A stretch of 64,000 nt of DNA from Victivallis lenta (GCF_009695545.1 NZ_VUNS01000005.1:1-64000), one strand, 5' to 3'. Shown: positions 45,822 through 54,960, counted from the stretch's first letter. The notes: generated by a model not told the origin, from the sequence alone. Numbers and translations: made by a program.

Positions 45822-48229
45822 AGAAACGAGGCATTTTCGCATCCGTCCTTCTGCTGGCCGCGCTTTTCCTGCTGCTGCCGGGTTGTTCGCGCGAGGCGGA
45901 GGGGCGGCAGGTCGATTCGATCAAAGTCCTGCAGGGCGACGGACAGGTCGGTCTGCCGGGCCGGCCGTTCGGTTCCGAGCTCGTGCTTGAGCTGCTGGAT
46001 GTGGACGGCGTACCGGTTCCGGGTGCGGAAGTCCGGGTGCAGGCCGCCCGGAATTCCGATCTTCCGGTTCCGGCGGAGCGTTTCAGGGCGGACGCCGGAG
46101 GTGTCGTGCGGATTCCGGTCTCCGCCGGGAAGGTGCTCGGCGACAACTATCTGGAAATCATTCCCGTCGGAGCGGAGAACCGGTCGCGGAGCTGCCGTTT
46201 CGTCACCGGCCTCGAGATCGACGGCGGCCGGCAGCAGGGAGCCGCCGGCAGTACGCTCGACCGGCCGATCTCGGTCCGCGTCGTTGATGCGGACGGTGTT
46301 CCGGTTGCGGGGCAGCCGGTCTACTTCGGCATCGTGAACGCTCCGGAGGGGGGGGCGGCGCGGTTGTCGGACGAAGTTGCGGCGACCGATTCCTCCGGTG
46401 TGGCCCGGACCCGGGTCACGCTCGGCAGCGGCACCGGCGGATATGAGGTCGAGGTCAAGCCGACCGGCCCGGACGGGCGGCTGCTGACCCGCGGCGTGAC
46501 CGTTGAGGTCATGGGCCTCAACCTCCCGAACCTTCTGATCAGCGCGTTTGCCGGGTTGGCGATTTTCATCTTCGGCATGCACCTGATGAGCGACGGCCTC
46601 CAGAAGACCGCCGGGGAGAAGATGAAAACGATCATCCGGCTCTTCGCCCGGAACCGTTTCGTCGGGCTGCTGGCCGGGGCGGGCGTCACCGCCGTGATCC
46701 AGTCCTCCAGCGCGACGACGGTCATGGTGATCGGCTTCATCAACGCGGGGCTGCTGAACCTCGCCCAGTCGATCGGCATCATTTTCGGCACGAACATCGG
46801 CACGACCGTCACGGCGCAGATCGTTTCGTTCAACGTCTCGACGCTTGCAATGCCGGCGATCATCGCCGGGCTGCTGCTCTTCTTCATCCCGTACCGGAAC
46901 TGCCGCGGCATCGGGGAAACCGTGCTCGGCTTCGGTTTCCTCTTCTACGGCATGGTGCTGATGAGCGACGAACTGACCCGTATCGCGGATTTCCCGACGG
47001 TCACGCGGCTCTTCTCGCACTTCGACTGCACGCCGCTTGACGGCGTCATGCCGTTCGGAGCGGTCATCGGAGCGCTCTGCATCGGGCTGGTGGTCACGAT
47101 GATCATCCAGTCGAGCTCGGCTTCGACCGGCATCATCATCGCGCTCGGCGCGGGCGGACTCATCAACCTCTATACCGCGATGCCGCTCGTGCTCGGCGCG
47201 AACATCGGCACGACCGTGACGGCGCAGCTCGCGGCGATTCCGGCCAACCGGGTCGCGAAGCAGGCGGCGCTCGCGCATACGCTCTTCAACGTGGCCGGCA
47301 CGCTGATCATGCTTGTGTTTTTCTACGTTCCGTGGGGAGCGACCGAGGTGCCGGTCTTCTTCCACATCGTGGATGCGATCACGCCCGGAGACGCGTTCTC
47401 GGCGATTCCGCAGAACGTTCCGCGCCACATTGCGAACGCCCACACGCTGTTCAACGTGTTCACGGCCGTGATTTTGCTGCCGTTCGTCATGCCGCTCGCC
47501 CATGTCTGCGAGCGGCTGATTCCCGCGAAGCGGAAGATCAAGTATACGAGCCTCGACCCGTATCTGCTTGAAAATCCGCCGATCGCGCTGCACCAGACCG
47601 TCACCCGGCTGCGCACCATGACCCGCAGCGCCTGGAGCGTTTTCGAGAAAACCATGCGCGACACCGTGCTGAACGGCGGCTACGACGCCGAAAAGCGCGA
47701 GGAGTACCGCAAGCGCGAAAGCAAGATCGACCGCATGCAGGAGGAGATTACCGCCTACCTTGTCCAGCTCGCCCAGCGCGAGCTGACGCTGCCCCAGTCG
47801 CGGATGATTCCGGTGCTGACCCACTGCGCGAACGACGCGGAACGTCTGGCCGATTACGCGGAGCTGGTTCTGAAGGAGGCGGCCCGGCTGGCCGAACGGC
47901 GCGAGAAGTTTTCGAAAAAGTCCGAGAAGGAGCTCAGAACCCTGTTCGACCTGACCGGCCGCATGGCTTCGAAGGTCCTTGCCGCCCTTGAAAAAGGGGA
48001 CGAGGAGCCGGCCGGAGAGGCCCGGGAGCTCGGGCGTGAAATCCGCCAGCAGGTCAGCCGCATGGTGAACGCCTATCCCGGCAATCTCCGCAAAGGCTCC
48101 TTCAATGTCGAAAGCGGTATCATCTTTCTCTCGCTGGCCGGAATTTTCCGCCAGGCGGCCGAACGGCTGGACAACATCGCCGTCCGTGCCTCCTCGCTCA
48201 CCCGTTATGAGTGGGAGGAGCGCAAATAG
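45818..48229 (+). CDS. Lipoprotein/Ig-like domains fused to Na/Pi cotransporter and PhoU-like domain
   Basis: An 803-residue unusual fusion. It starts with a lipoprotein signal (LLLPGC, Cys about residue 23), then two Big_1-like immunoglobulin domains (about 30-120 and 125-225: VDGVPVPGAEVRV, ADGVPVAGQPVYF), then an Na/Pi-cotransporter core (about 230-560) with the two QSSSATT-type repeats (VIQSSSATTVMVIG; IIQSSSASTGIIIAL), then a PhoU-like helical region (about 590-790). Phosphate transport with sodium is inferred from the core. Ordinary family members lack the lipoprotein-Ig part, which would sit outside. It overlaps secDF by ATGA and closes the operon. Confidence 0.88.
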   Translation: MKKRGIFASVLLLAALFLLLPGCSREAEGRQVDSIKVLQGDGQVGLPGRPFGSELVLELLDVDGVPVPGAEVRVQAARNSDLPVPAERFRADAGGVVRIPVSAGKVLGDNYLEIIPVGAENRSRSCRFVTGLEIDGGRQQGAAGSTLDRPISVRVVDADGVPVAGQPVYFGIVNAPEGGAARLSDEVAATDSSGVARTRVTLGSGTGGYEVEVKPTGPDGRLLTRGVTVEVMGLNLPNLLISAFAGLAIFIFGMHLMSDGLQKTAGEKMKTIIRLFARNRFVGLLAGAGVTAVIQSSSATTVMVIGFINAGLLNLAQSIGIIFGTNIGTTVTAQIVSFNVSTLAMPAIIAGLLLFFIPYRNCRGIGETVLGFGFLFYGMVLMSDELTRIADFPTVTRLFSHFDCTPLDGVMPFGAVIGALCIGLVVTMIIQSSSASTGIIIALGAGGLINLYTAMPLVLGANIGTTVTAQLAAIPANRVAKQAALAHTLFNVAGTLIMLVFFYVPWGATEVPVFFHIVDAITPGDAFSAIPQNVPRHIANAHTLFNVFTAVILLPFVMPLAHVCERLIPAKRKIKYTSLDPYLLENPPIALHQTVTRLRTMTRSAWSVFEKTMRDTVLNGGYDAEKREEYRKRESKIDRMQEEITAYLVQLAQRELTLPQSRMIPVLTHCANDAERLADYAELVLKEAARLAERREKFSKKSEKELRTLFDLTGRMASKVLAALEKGDEEPAGEARELGREIRQQVSRMVNAYPGNLRKGSFNVESGIIFLSLAGIFRQAAERLDNIAVRASSLTRYEWEERK

Positions 48230-48250
48230 GCGTTCTTTCAGGTACGGCAG

Positions 48251-48293
48251 CGCCTGCGGGAGTGAGAAAAGGCGCCTCCTCTTCCCGCAGGCG
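48251..48293 (+). terminator. Probable transcript end after the oad-secDF-Npt operon
   Basis: Exact 11-bp arms CGCCTGCGGGA (48251-48261) and TCCCGCAGGCG (48283-48293) enclose a 21-nt loop. There is no T run, so it is a hairpin of uncertain termination strength lying 21 bp after the stop. Confidence 0.45.
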
Positions 48294-48421
48294 TTCCGGT
48301 TCCGGGAGCGGAAAATCCGGAAAAAATGCATAAATGCGGCCTCTCCTTCTCGAAAAAGCGGGGACTTGGTGTTATATTTTCACCTCTTTATTCAGGAAGA
48401 TGTCAGGAAAGGGACAGGTTC

Positions 48422-50428
48422 ATGAAGCTCTCCGAGAAATTCGCATTGTACCGGGTATTCACTTCGCACATGGTTCTTCAGCGGGAACGGCCGATCGTCA
48501 TTTCCGGCACCGCGGAGCCGGGAAAAGCGGTCGAAGTCGCCTTTGCAGGCCGGAGCCGGAATGCCGTCGCCGGGCCGGACGGCGAATGGAGCGCCGAATT
48601 CCCCGCGATGGAGGCCGGCGGTCCGCACATGTTGACCGTGAGCGGGGCGGCGGGGAGCGCGCCGGTCGTTCTGGAGGATATCCTGATCGGCGAAGTCTGG
48701 ATGTGCACCGGCCAGTCCAATATGGAGATGCCGGTTTTTTCGGAGAATCCTTTTTTCCGGACCCTGAATGCCGAAGAGGAGCTCAGGCATGCGGATTATC
48801 CGCGGATCCGGCTTTACAACTCCATGCTGACCCGCCGGCTGGCGCCGGAGGGGCCGCTGACGGACGAGGCCGGTTTCGGCTGGCAGGTCTGCAATGCGGA
48901 GACGGCGGCGGACTTTTCGGCCTGCGGCTACTTTTTCGGCCGGCAGCTGCTGAAGGACCTCGATGTTCCGATCGGCCTGATCGCCACGGCCTGGGGCGGC
49001 ACCGACATCGCCGCATGGATCTCCCGGGAGAAATTCGAGGCGGTGCGCTGGCAGCCGTTTTACGACTCTCCGGACGAGCAGGAGCGCATCTGGAATACGT
49101 TGAAAACGGCTGACAATTTCAAAGCGCTGCTCAGCTGGCTCGAGCGTTTTGACGCCTGCGGAAAAGCCGCTCCGGAGTGCCTGGCTCCGGAGTTCGACGA
49201 CTCCGGCTGGAAACCGTGTCCCGGGGCGACCGCGGTTCTTCCCCGGCCCGGTCGTTATGTCTGCCGCCTGAGTTTCGAGCTGCCGGCGGAGTTTGCCGGC
49301 CGGGAGCTTGAGCTGAAGCTCGGCATCATCAACGATGTCGATGCGACCTTCTTCAACGAGGAGGCGGTCGGTTCGACCGGGGTGGAGACTCCGGCTTACT
49401 GGAGTGCCGAGCGGAAATACACGGTTCCGGGCCGCTGTGTGCGGGCCGGCCGGAACTGCATCGCCGTGGTGGCGGACGATCATTACGGCGCCGGGCTGGT
49501 CAACGTTCAGGAGCTGGAATTCACCGCGCCCGGACTGGCCTTCAAAGTTCGGCCGGAGTGCCGGATCGACACGGTGTTCACTCTCCCGGCCGATTTCCCG
49601 GCGCGCCCGGATGTGCCGTCCGTCGGCGCCAACCGCTGTCCGGGCGGACCGAACTACCCGTCCACGCTGTTCAACGCGATGCTGAACCCGTGGTTCCGTT
49701 ATGCCGTCCGGGGTACGATCTGGTATCAGGGGTGCCACAACAACGGCGAATTCACCTATTATCCGCTGCACAAGATGCTGATCGACGATCTGCGCGAGCA
49801 CTGGCACGATCCCGAAATGCCGTTTCTGCTGGTCCAGCTGGCGGCGTTCCTGGAGCATTCGCCGGAGAACCGCCGGGAGGACGCCGAGGCTGAAGCGGTG
49901 CCGTTTGCCGAATTTTCTCCATATGCTCTCACCCGCGAAATTCAGGCGGAGATGCCGCGCGCCCGGAAACAGGTCGGCATGATCGTCTCATTCGACCGGG
50001 GCGACCATTCGGATATCCATCCGCGCGACAAGCAGACGCTCGGGTTCCGGCTGGCCAGGAAGGCGGAGCATATGGTTTACGGTCGGGAGACGGTCTGCGA
50101 CGGCCCGGAATTCGCCGGTTTCCGGCAGGAGGGCAGGCAGCTCCGGGTCTTCTTCCGCAACGTCGGCTCCGGCCTGGCGACGAGCGATGGGAAGGCGCCG
50201 GCCGGCTTTGTTCTGGGCGACCGCTCCGGCTTTCTGGCGCCGGCGGAGGCCGCGATCGACGGCGACACGGTTGTGCTGAGCAGCGACGGAATCCCGGAGC
50301 CGCAGCGGGTGCGCTATGCGTTCACCGGCTACTGCCGGGTAAATCTCATGAACAAAGAGGGGTTCCCGGCTGTGCCGTTCCGTTCCGACAAGCTCGATTA
50401 CAGCGGGATGTTCGCCGATCTGCCGTAA
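48422..50428 (+). CDS. Sialate O-acetylesterase-like (SASA) enzyme
   Basis: A 668-residue protein of the sialate O-acetylesterase family without a signal peptide, hence probably cytoplasmic. The catalytic Ser lies in CTGQSNMEM (about residue 100); the partner His is probably in HSDIHPRDK (about 533); the family motif IWYQGCHNNG is near 440. A jelly-roll insertion sits between (about 250-370), common in this family. AGGAAAGGGACAGG precedes ATG 48422; an upstream extension in frame is unlikely. It removes acetyl esters from sugars; the natural substrate may be acetylated sialic acid or plant oligosaccharide. Confidence 0.88.
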   Translation: MKLSEKFALYRVFTSHMVLQRERPIVISGTAEPGKAVEVAFAGRSRNAVAGPDGEWSAEFPAMEAGGPHMLTVSGAAGSAPVVLEDILIGEVWMCTGQSNMEMPVFSENPFFRTLNAEEELRHADYPRIRLYNSMLTRRLAPEGPLTDEAGFGWQVCNAETAADFSACGYFFGRQLLKDLDVPIGLIATAWGGTDIAAWISREKFEAVRWQPFYDSPDEQERIWNTLKTADNFKALLSWLERFDACGKAAPECLAPEFDDSGWKPCPGATAVLPRPGRYVCRLSFELPAEFAGRELELKLGIINDVDATFFNEEAVGSTGVETPAYWSAERKYTVPGRCVRAGRNCIAVVADDHYGAGLVNVQELEFTAPGLAFKVRPECRIDTVFTLPADFPARPDVPSVGANRCPGGPNYPSTLFNAMLNPWFRYAVRGTIWYQGCHNNGEFTYYPLHKMLIDDLREHWHDPEMPFLLVQLAAFLEHSPENRREDAEAEAVPFAEFSPYALTREIQAEMPRARKQVGMIVSFDRGDHSDIHPRDKQTLGFRLARKAEHMVYGRETVCDGPEFAGFRQEGRQLRVFFRNVGSGLATSDGKAPAGFVLGDRSGFLAPAEAAIDGDTVVLSSDGIPEPQRVRYAFTGYCRVNLMNKEGFPAVPFRSDKLDYSGMFADLP

Positions 50429-50512
50429 GTGCCGGGCTGACGGGGCCGGCCGTCTGCATGCCTCTGCCCGTTTCAGGACGCGCAGGGGCGGCGGATCGCT
50501 TCGGGCGCCGTT

Positions 50513-50542
50513 GCGGGAAGAGCGGTTACACGCTCTTCCCGC
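50513..50542. terminator. Shared hairpin between convergent genes
   Basis: A perfect 12-bp stem, GCGGGAAGAGCG (50513-50524) and CGCTCTTCCCGC (50531-50542), loop GTTACA. It lies 7 bp after the stop of the minus-strand acetyltransferase and 84 bp after that of the plus-strand esterase. No T run on either side. Confidence 0.55.
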
Positions 50543-50549
50543 TGTCCGA

Positions 50550-51149
50550 TCAATTTCCGTTGTAAAGGGGATACCGGTATTTGTCCTCTTCGCTGATTTC
50601 CCGCATCACCCGGCAGGGGACGCCGACGGCGACGACATTGCCCGGAATGGACCTCGAAACCACGCTGCCCGCTCCGATGACGGAGTTGTCCCCGATGGTC
50701 ACGCCGGCCAGGACGGTCGTTCCGGCTCCGATCCATACGTTGCTGCCGACGGTGATCGGCCTGGCGATTTCCAGCCCGGCCTTGCGCTGCTCCGGATCGA
50801 CCGGGTGCTCGGCGGTCGTGAAGCAGCAGTTCGGCGCGATGAAAACGTGATCGCCGAAGGAAACCTTCACCCCGTCGTTGATGATCAGATTGTGGTTGGA
50901 GTAGAAATAATCCCCGACAAAAATATTATACCCGTAATCGCACCAGAAGGGAGGGGTGAAGATCACATTTTCTCCCATTCCCCCCAGCAGGCCGGCCAGG
51001 ATTCGCAGCTGGCTCTCGCGGTCGTTTGGATTCAACTGGTTGTACTCGTGGCACTTGTCTTTGCATTTGCGTATTTCCGCTTCGAACTCGGGATTGTAAC
51101 ACCCCTGGAACAGGCAGTTGACCGGGACTGTCGGTTTGGCTTGCATCAT
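50550..51149 (-). CDS. Hexapeptide sugar O-acetyltransferase (maltose/galactoside acetyltransferase-like)
   Basis: A 199-residue left-handed beta-helix acetyltransferase. An N-terminal helical Maa-type domain (about 10-60) precedes hexapeptide repeats (NIFVGDYFYSN, VTIGDNSVIGAGSVVSRSIP, IPGNVVAVGVPCRV). The catalytic His is probably that in TTAEHPVDPEQR (about residue 120). It transfers acetyl from acetyl-CoA to a sugar 6-hydroxyl. AGGAG precedes two adjacent ATG codons (51149 and 51146); the first was chosen. A promoter is placed at 51175-51203. It converges with the esterase gene, which would catalyse the reverse type of reaction. Confidence 0.9.
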   Translation of the reverse strand: MMQAKPTVPVNCLFQGCYNPEFEAEIRKCKDKCHEYNQLNPNDRESQLRILAGLLGGMGENVIFTPPFWCDYGYNIFVGDYFYSNHNLIINDGVKVSFGDHVFIAPNCCFTTAEHPVDPEQRKAGLEIARPITVGSNVWIGAGTTVLAGVTIGDNSVIGAGSVVSRSIPGNVVAVGVPCRVMREISEEDKYRYPLYNGN

Positions 51150-51174
51150 CTTCGCTCCTGTATTGATTTGAAGT

Positions 51175-51203
51175 AGTATAATGGCGAATAATGCTTTTTG
51201 CAA
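51175..51203 (-). promoter_or_regulatory. Promoter of the acetyltransferase gene
   Basis: On the minus strand TTGCAA (51203-51198), 17 bases, then TATACT (51180-51175). It lies about 26 bp before the first start codon. Confidence 0.6.
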
Positions 51204-51424
51204 ATCCCGGTCCGGACTGAGATGCGTAATTCGGGCAGACGCGCGCTTTCCGGGGAAGGATGGCGGAGGATGACATTTCTCCTCCGGTTTCCGTGATGAA
51301 GCAAGCCGGATTGGGCTGCACGGATATTGCATGAAGATCGTTCAAGTCAGGGGAGTCTATTGAACATAAGGAAATTACAGAATCGTGGCTCGATGTCTTT
51401 TGGCGTTTTCATGCGATGTCCGGG

Positions 51425-52843
51425 CTAAAGCTCCGCACTTTCGTTCACTGCCTCGGCCTGGAATTCCGCAGGGGTCTCCTGCGGTTTGCCGAACGGCTCT
51501 TCCGGCAGATTGCGGGTCATGCGCCTTGCCGCATAGCAGGCGATGCCGCCGGCCAGCAGGTCGGCCGCCAGCCGGGCCCAGAACACCAGCACGAGGCTGC
51601 CGGCCCAGAGCGCAAGCAGCGAAAACGGAACGAGAAAAACGACTACCCGCAGCGCATTCAGAAACGCCGCCGCGGCCGGCCGGCCGCAGCCGGTGAAGAA
51701 GAAACCCGAAAAACGGTGAATCTCCACGGCGGCAAAGCCGAACGAAACGATCCGCAGATACAGGATCATGATCCGCTGCACCTCGGGGTCCTTGGAGAAC
51801 CACCCGACGACATACGGCGCGGCAAAGAAGTAGATCACCGCCATGGTCAGCAGAAAACCGCCCGCGAACCGCATGGCGAACCGGCGGCATTGATTGATGC
51901 GGTCGAACCGGCGGGCGCCGTAATTCTGCGCGACCATCGGCATCAGGGCAATGCCGAGGGCCATCGGGAAGATGAACGCCACGACTTCCAGCCGCGAAGC
52001 CGCCGCTGTGGCTGCGACCGCCGCATCCCCGAACGAAGCGACGATCCGGGTGATGACCGCCGAACCGATCGGCATCAGCAGCATGCCGAGCGTGGCCGGA
52101 ACTGCGAACCGGATTATGGTCTTCCAGGCTTTCCCGAGCGTGTCGCGCGGAATGCGCGGCGAAGCGATGAGCCGATGCCGGGAATACAGCAGACGAAGTG
52201 CGACAATGCCGCACACCGCCTGCGAAATCACTGTTGCCAGCGCCGCGCCGGCGATTCCCATGACCGGGAAACCGCACCAGCCGAAAATAAACAGCGGGTC
52301 GAGCAGTACATTCAGACCGAGTCCGAACAGCATGAGCATGCTGGCCGTGAAAGAGTCCCCGGCCGCGATCAGCAAATCGTTGCCGGCCATGCCGAGCGTG
52401 CCGGTGAAGCTGCCGAAATACCAGATCAGCATATATTGAACGATATAGGTCATGACGTTCGAGCCGGCGCCGCAGAGGCGGAAGGTCGGTTCGATCGTAA
52501 GAGCGCCCGCCGTGCCGATCGCCAGAGAAGCGAGCATCATCAGCATGAGCCCGGAAGTGACCAGCCGGGCCGCTTCGGGGCGGCGGCCGCCGCCGAGCGA
52601 GTGGGCCGTCGGCGTCATGACTCCGACGCAAAGCCCTCGGTAAACGCAGCCGATCAGCATGATGACCGGGAAGGTGAATCCCATTGCGGCGAGCTGGTCG
52701 GTGCCGAGCGAGGAGACGAACCAGGTATCGGCGATGTTGTAGCCGGAAATCGCCAGCGTTCCCGCCAGCATCGAACAGGCGGTGCGGAGCATGGTCGATC
52801 CGATCGGCCCGTCGATGTAGGAGGATGTGAAGCGGTTTCTCAT
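51425..52843 (-). CDS. MATE-family multidrug/solute exporter
   Basis: A 472-residue inner-membrane protein with twelve hydrophobic segments in two halves (start TMLRTACSMLAGTLAISGYN; second half FAVPATLGMLLMPIGSAVIT). It is an antiporter driven by sodium or proton. No strong ribosome site precedes ATG 52843, which fits coupling to the CBM48-like gene just 22 bp upstream. The substrate is unknown. Confidence 0.92.
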   Translation of the reverse strand: MRNRFTSSYIDGPIGSTMLRTACSMLAGTLAISGYNIADTWFVSSLGTDQLAAMGFTFPVIMLIGCVYRGLCVGVMTPTAHSLGGGRRPEAARLVTSGLMLMMLASLAIGTAGALTIEPTFRLCGAGSNVMTYIVQYMLIWYFGSFTGTLGMAGNDLLIAAGDSFTASMLMLFGLGLNVLLDPLFIFGWCGFPVMGIAGAALATVISQAVCGIVALRLLYSRHRLIASPRIPRDTLGKAWKTIIRFAVPATLGMLLMPIGSAVITRIVASFGDAAVAATAAASRLEVVAFIFPMALGIALMPMVAQNYGARRFDRINQCRRFAMRFAGGFLLTMAVIYFFAAPYVVGWFSKDPEVQRIMILYLRIVSFGFAAVEIHRFSGFFFTGCGRPAAAAFLNALRVVVFLVPFSLLALWAGSLVLVFWARLAADLLAGGIACYAARRMTRNLPEEPFGKPQETPAEFQAEAVNESAEL

Positions 52844-52865
52844 AAACCGGGCGAAATCTGAAAGT

Positions 52866-53162
52866 TCAACCGACAGACAACACGCTGTTCAGCGTACCGA
52901 AATCATTGGGGGCGAAATTCGGATTTTCCTCATCGAGAATCCATTCGTCGTCAACGACGAACTTGTACTCGTAGGAACCGGCCTGCAAACTGACGGTGCA
53001 GCGGTAGCAGCCGGAACCGTCGGCGTCCTTCATCGGCGCCGTGTCCGGATCCCAGTCGTTGAAGGAACCGGCAAGGGCGACGGAATGTCCCGGCCCGGCC
53101 GTCAGAGTGAATTCATAGATCCACCCCGCGGCATCTTTTGCTGCGCCAACCTGACTGACCAT
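52866..53162 (-). CDS. Stand-alone glycogen-binding (CBM48/AMPK-beta-like) protein
   Basis: A 98-residue protein that is little more than one carbohydrate-binding domain: LAGSFNDWDPDTAPM (about residues 30-45), YRCTVSLQAGSYEYKFVVD (about 53-71) and the ending NPNFAPNDFGTLNSVLSV. This is the E-set fold of glycogen-branching enzyme N-termini and AMPK beta. No catalytic part accompanies it. AGGAGGAAG precedes ATG 53162. It shares a promoter with the MATE gene downstream. It may target or sense glycogen; how this relates to a MATE transporter is not clear. Confidence 0.9.
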   Translation of the reverse strand: MVSQVGAAKDAAGWIYEFTLTAGPGHSVALAGSFNDWDPDTAPMKDADGSGCYRCTVSLQAGSYEYKFVVDDEWILDEENPNFAPNDFGTLNSVLSVG

Positions 53163-53251
53163 TCTTCCTCCTCCGTTCGCTCAAAACTCACCGGCCCGCG
53201 GCATTCCGGAGCGCAACGTCTGTTCCGAACGCTCCAGCCCGACAATGATAT

Positions 53252-53280
53252 AATATACCACCGCCATGCTGTTTCCGCAA
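53252..53280 (-). promoter_or_regulatory. Promoter of the CBM48-MATE operon
   Basis: On the minus strand TTGCGG (53280-53275), 17 bases, then TATATT (53257-53252). The leader would be about 85 nt. Confidence 0.55.
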
Positions 53281-53367
53281 CCCGATTAGTTAAGAAATTG
53301 GAATTATTTTATTCCGCACGTCCGGTCCGGCCTTCCGTGCCGCACTCCTTCTCCCGCAATAACATAT

Positions 53368-53394
53368 CCCGGAACGGCCGTCGGCCGTTCCGGG
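53368..53394 (-). terminator. Hairpin at the 3' end of hcp
   Basis: A perfect 13-bp stem (CCCGGAACGGCCG, one-base loop, CGGCCGTTCCGGG) starts 21 bp after the hcp stop. No T run follows. A palindrome this perfect could also act on the DNA level. Confidence 0.6.
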
Positions 53395-53415
53395 CTTCTC
53401 CGCGAGACGCCCGCC

Positions 53416-54960
53416 TCATTTCAGGGCGGCCGCCAGATCCTCTTCCGGCGTGGAAACCGGCGCAATATCGAATTTCTCGACCAGCAGCCGCAGCAGGCCC
53501 GGGGAGACGAAGGCCGGCAGCGACGGGCCGAGCTTCATCTTCCGGATGCCGAGCGAAAGCAGCGTCAGCAGCACGGCGACCGCCTTCTGTTCATACCACG
53601 AAAGGATGATCGAAAGCGGCAGGTCGTTGATGCCGCATTGAAATGCGCCGGCCAGAAGCTGCGCGATGCGCACCGCCGAATATGCATCGTTGCACTGTCC
53701 GACGTCAAGCAGCCGCGGAATTCCGCCGATATCGCCGAATTCGAGTTTGTTGAAGCGGTATTTGCCGCAGGCGAGCGTCAGGATCACGCAGTCGGCCGGA
53801 ATCTGTTCCGCCAGTTGCGTATAGTAGTTGCGTCCGGGCTTGGCGCCGTCGCAGCCGCCGATCAGGAAGAAGTGACGGATCTTTCCGGATTTGACCGCAT
53901 CGACGATTGCGCCGCCTGCCGCCGCGACCGCGTCATGGCCGAACCCGACGGTAATGTTCTTCTCCGGCTCCGTTTCCGGAAATCCCGGCGCACGCTTCGC
54001 CGCTTCGATCACTGTGCTGAAATCACCGTTCTTCACATGCACGACGCCGGGGAATTCGACGAGACCCGTCGTGAAAATCCGTTCGATGTAGGTCGGACGC
54101 GGCTTCTGGATGCAGTTCGTGGTCATCAGGATCGCTCCCGGGAACGCATCGAATTCACGCCACTGGTTCTGCCATGCGCCGCCGTAGTTGCCGACCAGAT
54201 GCCTGTATTTCTTCAGCCCCGGATAACCGTGAGCCGGGAGCATTTCGCCGTGCGTATAGACGTTGACGCCGCTCCCCTCGGTCTGCTTGAGCAGCTGCTC
54301 GAGGTCGTCGAGATCGTGACCCGAAACCAGAATCGCCTTGCCGGCGACCGGCGTAATCCGGACGGCGGCGGGTTCCGGCTTGCCGAAACGCGCGATATGT
54401 CCTTCGTTCAGGATCTCCATCGCCCGCAGGTTCTGCCTGCCGCACTCAAGCGCGAGGGAGATCAGTTCGTCCTTCGGCGTGTCCGGCTTCGCCAGGGCGG
54501 AGAGAGCACGGACCAGGAACGCGTCGCAGGCCGCATCGGTCCTGCCGAGCCGCCGGGCATGATGCAGATAAGCGGACATCCCCTTGAGTCCGTAAAGCAG
54601 CAGTTCCTGGGAATCCGCCACCTCTTCTCCGAGCTTTTCGCGGCGGGGCGGGAATGCGTACTTTCCGGCAAGCTTTTCGAGTCCGGCCATATCCGGCGGC
54701 AGCTTGCGCGGGATGGCGGCGGCGACCCGGCGGGCGGCTTCCGCCACCTTTTCCGGATCGAAATTCACATTGGTGACGGTTGTGAAAAGGCCGTCGGCCA
54801 GCAGCGCCGGGTCTGCCCCTTTCGCGGCAGCCTCCTTCAGCAGCCCGAGAAGCAGGTCCTGAAGTCCCGCGCAATCGGGCTGTTTCCCGCAGACGCCGCG
54901 CTCTGTGCAGCCGGTGCCGAACGCCGTCTGTTCACACTGAAAACAGAACATTTTGTCCAT
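53416..54960 (-). CDS. hcp: Hybrid cluster protein (hydroxylamine/NO reductase-type)
   Basis: A 514-residue cytoplasmic iron-sulfur enzyme. The N-terminal cysteines MFCFQCEQTA...CTERGVCGK bind the cubane cluster; later motifs (VSGHDLDDLEQLL, MTTNCIQKP, GGCDGA, LACGKYRFN, LDVGQCNDAYS) provide ligands of the hybrid cluster. Hcp reduces nitric oxide or hydroxylamine and protects anaerobes from nitrosative stress. GGAG precedes ATG 54960. The length and the CXXC at the start fit the anaerobe type. An Rrf2-family regulator lies 890 bp upstream on the same strand and may control it. The leader is flanked by a repeat array. Confidence 0.95.
   Translation of the reverse strand: MDKMFCFQCEQTAFGTGCTERGVCGKQPDCAGLQDLLLGLLKEAAAKGADPALLADGLFTTVTNVNFDPEKVAEAARRVAAAIPRKLPPDMAGLEKLAGKYAFPPRREKLGEEVADSQELLLYGLKGMSAYLHHARRLGRTDAACDAFLVRALSALAKPDTPKDELISLALECGRQNLRAMEILNEGHIARFGKPEPAAVRITPVAGKAILVSGHDLDDLEQLLKQTEGSGVNVYTHGEMLPAHGYPGLKKYRHLVGNYGGAWQNQWREFDAFPGAILMTTNCIQKPRPTYIERIFTTGLVEFPGVVHVKNGDFSTVIEAAKRAPGFPETEPEKNITVGFGHDAVAAAGGAIVDAVKSGKIRHFFLIGGCDGAKPGRNYYTQLAEQIPADCVILTLACGKYRFNKLEFGDIGGIPRLLDVGQCNDAYSAVRIAQLLAGAFQCGINDLPLSIILSWYEQKAVAVLLTLLSLGIRKMKLGPSLPAFVSPGLLRLLVEKFDIAPVSTPEEDLAAALK

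Noticed and set aside
45749-48331. An 860-codon frame antisense to the Na/Pi fusion gene
   Set aside because: Composition dominated by Arg/Asp/His repeats typical of antisense GC-rich frames; the plus strand is well supported.
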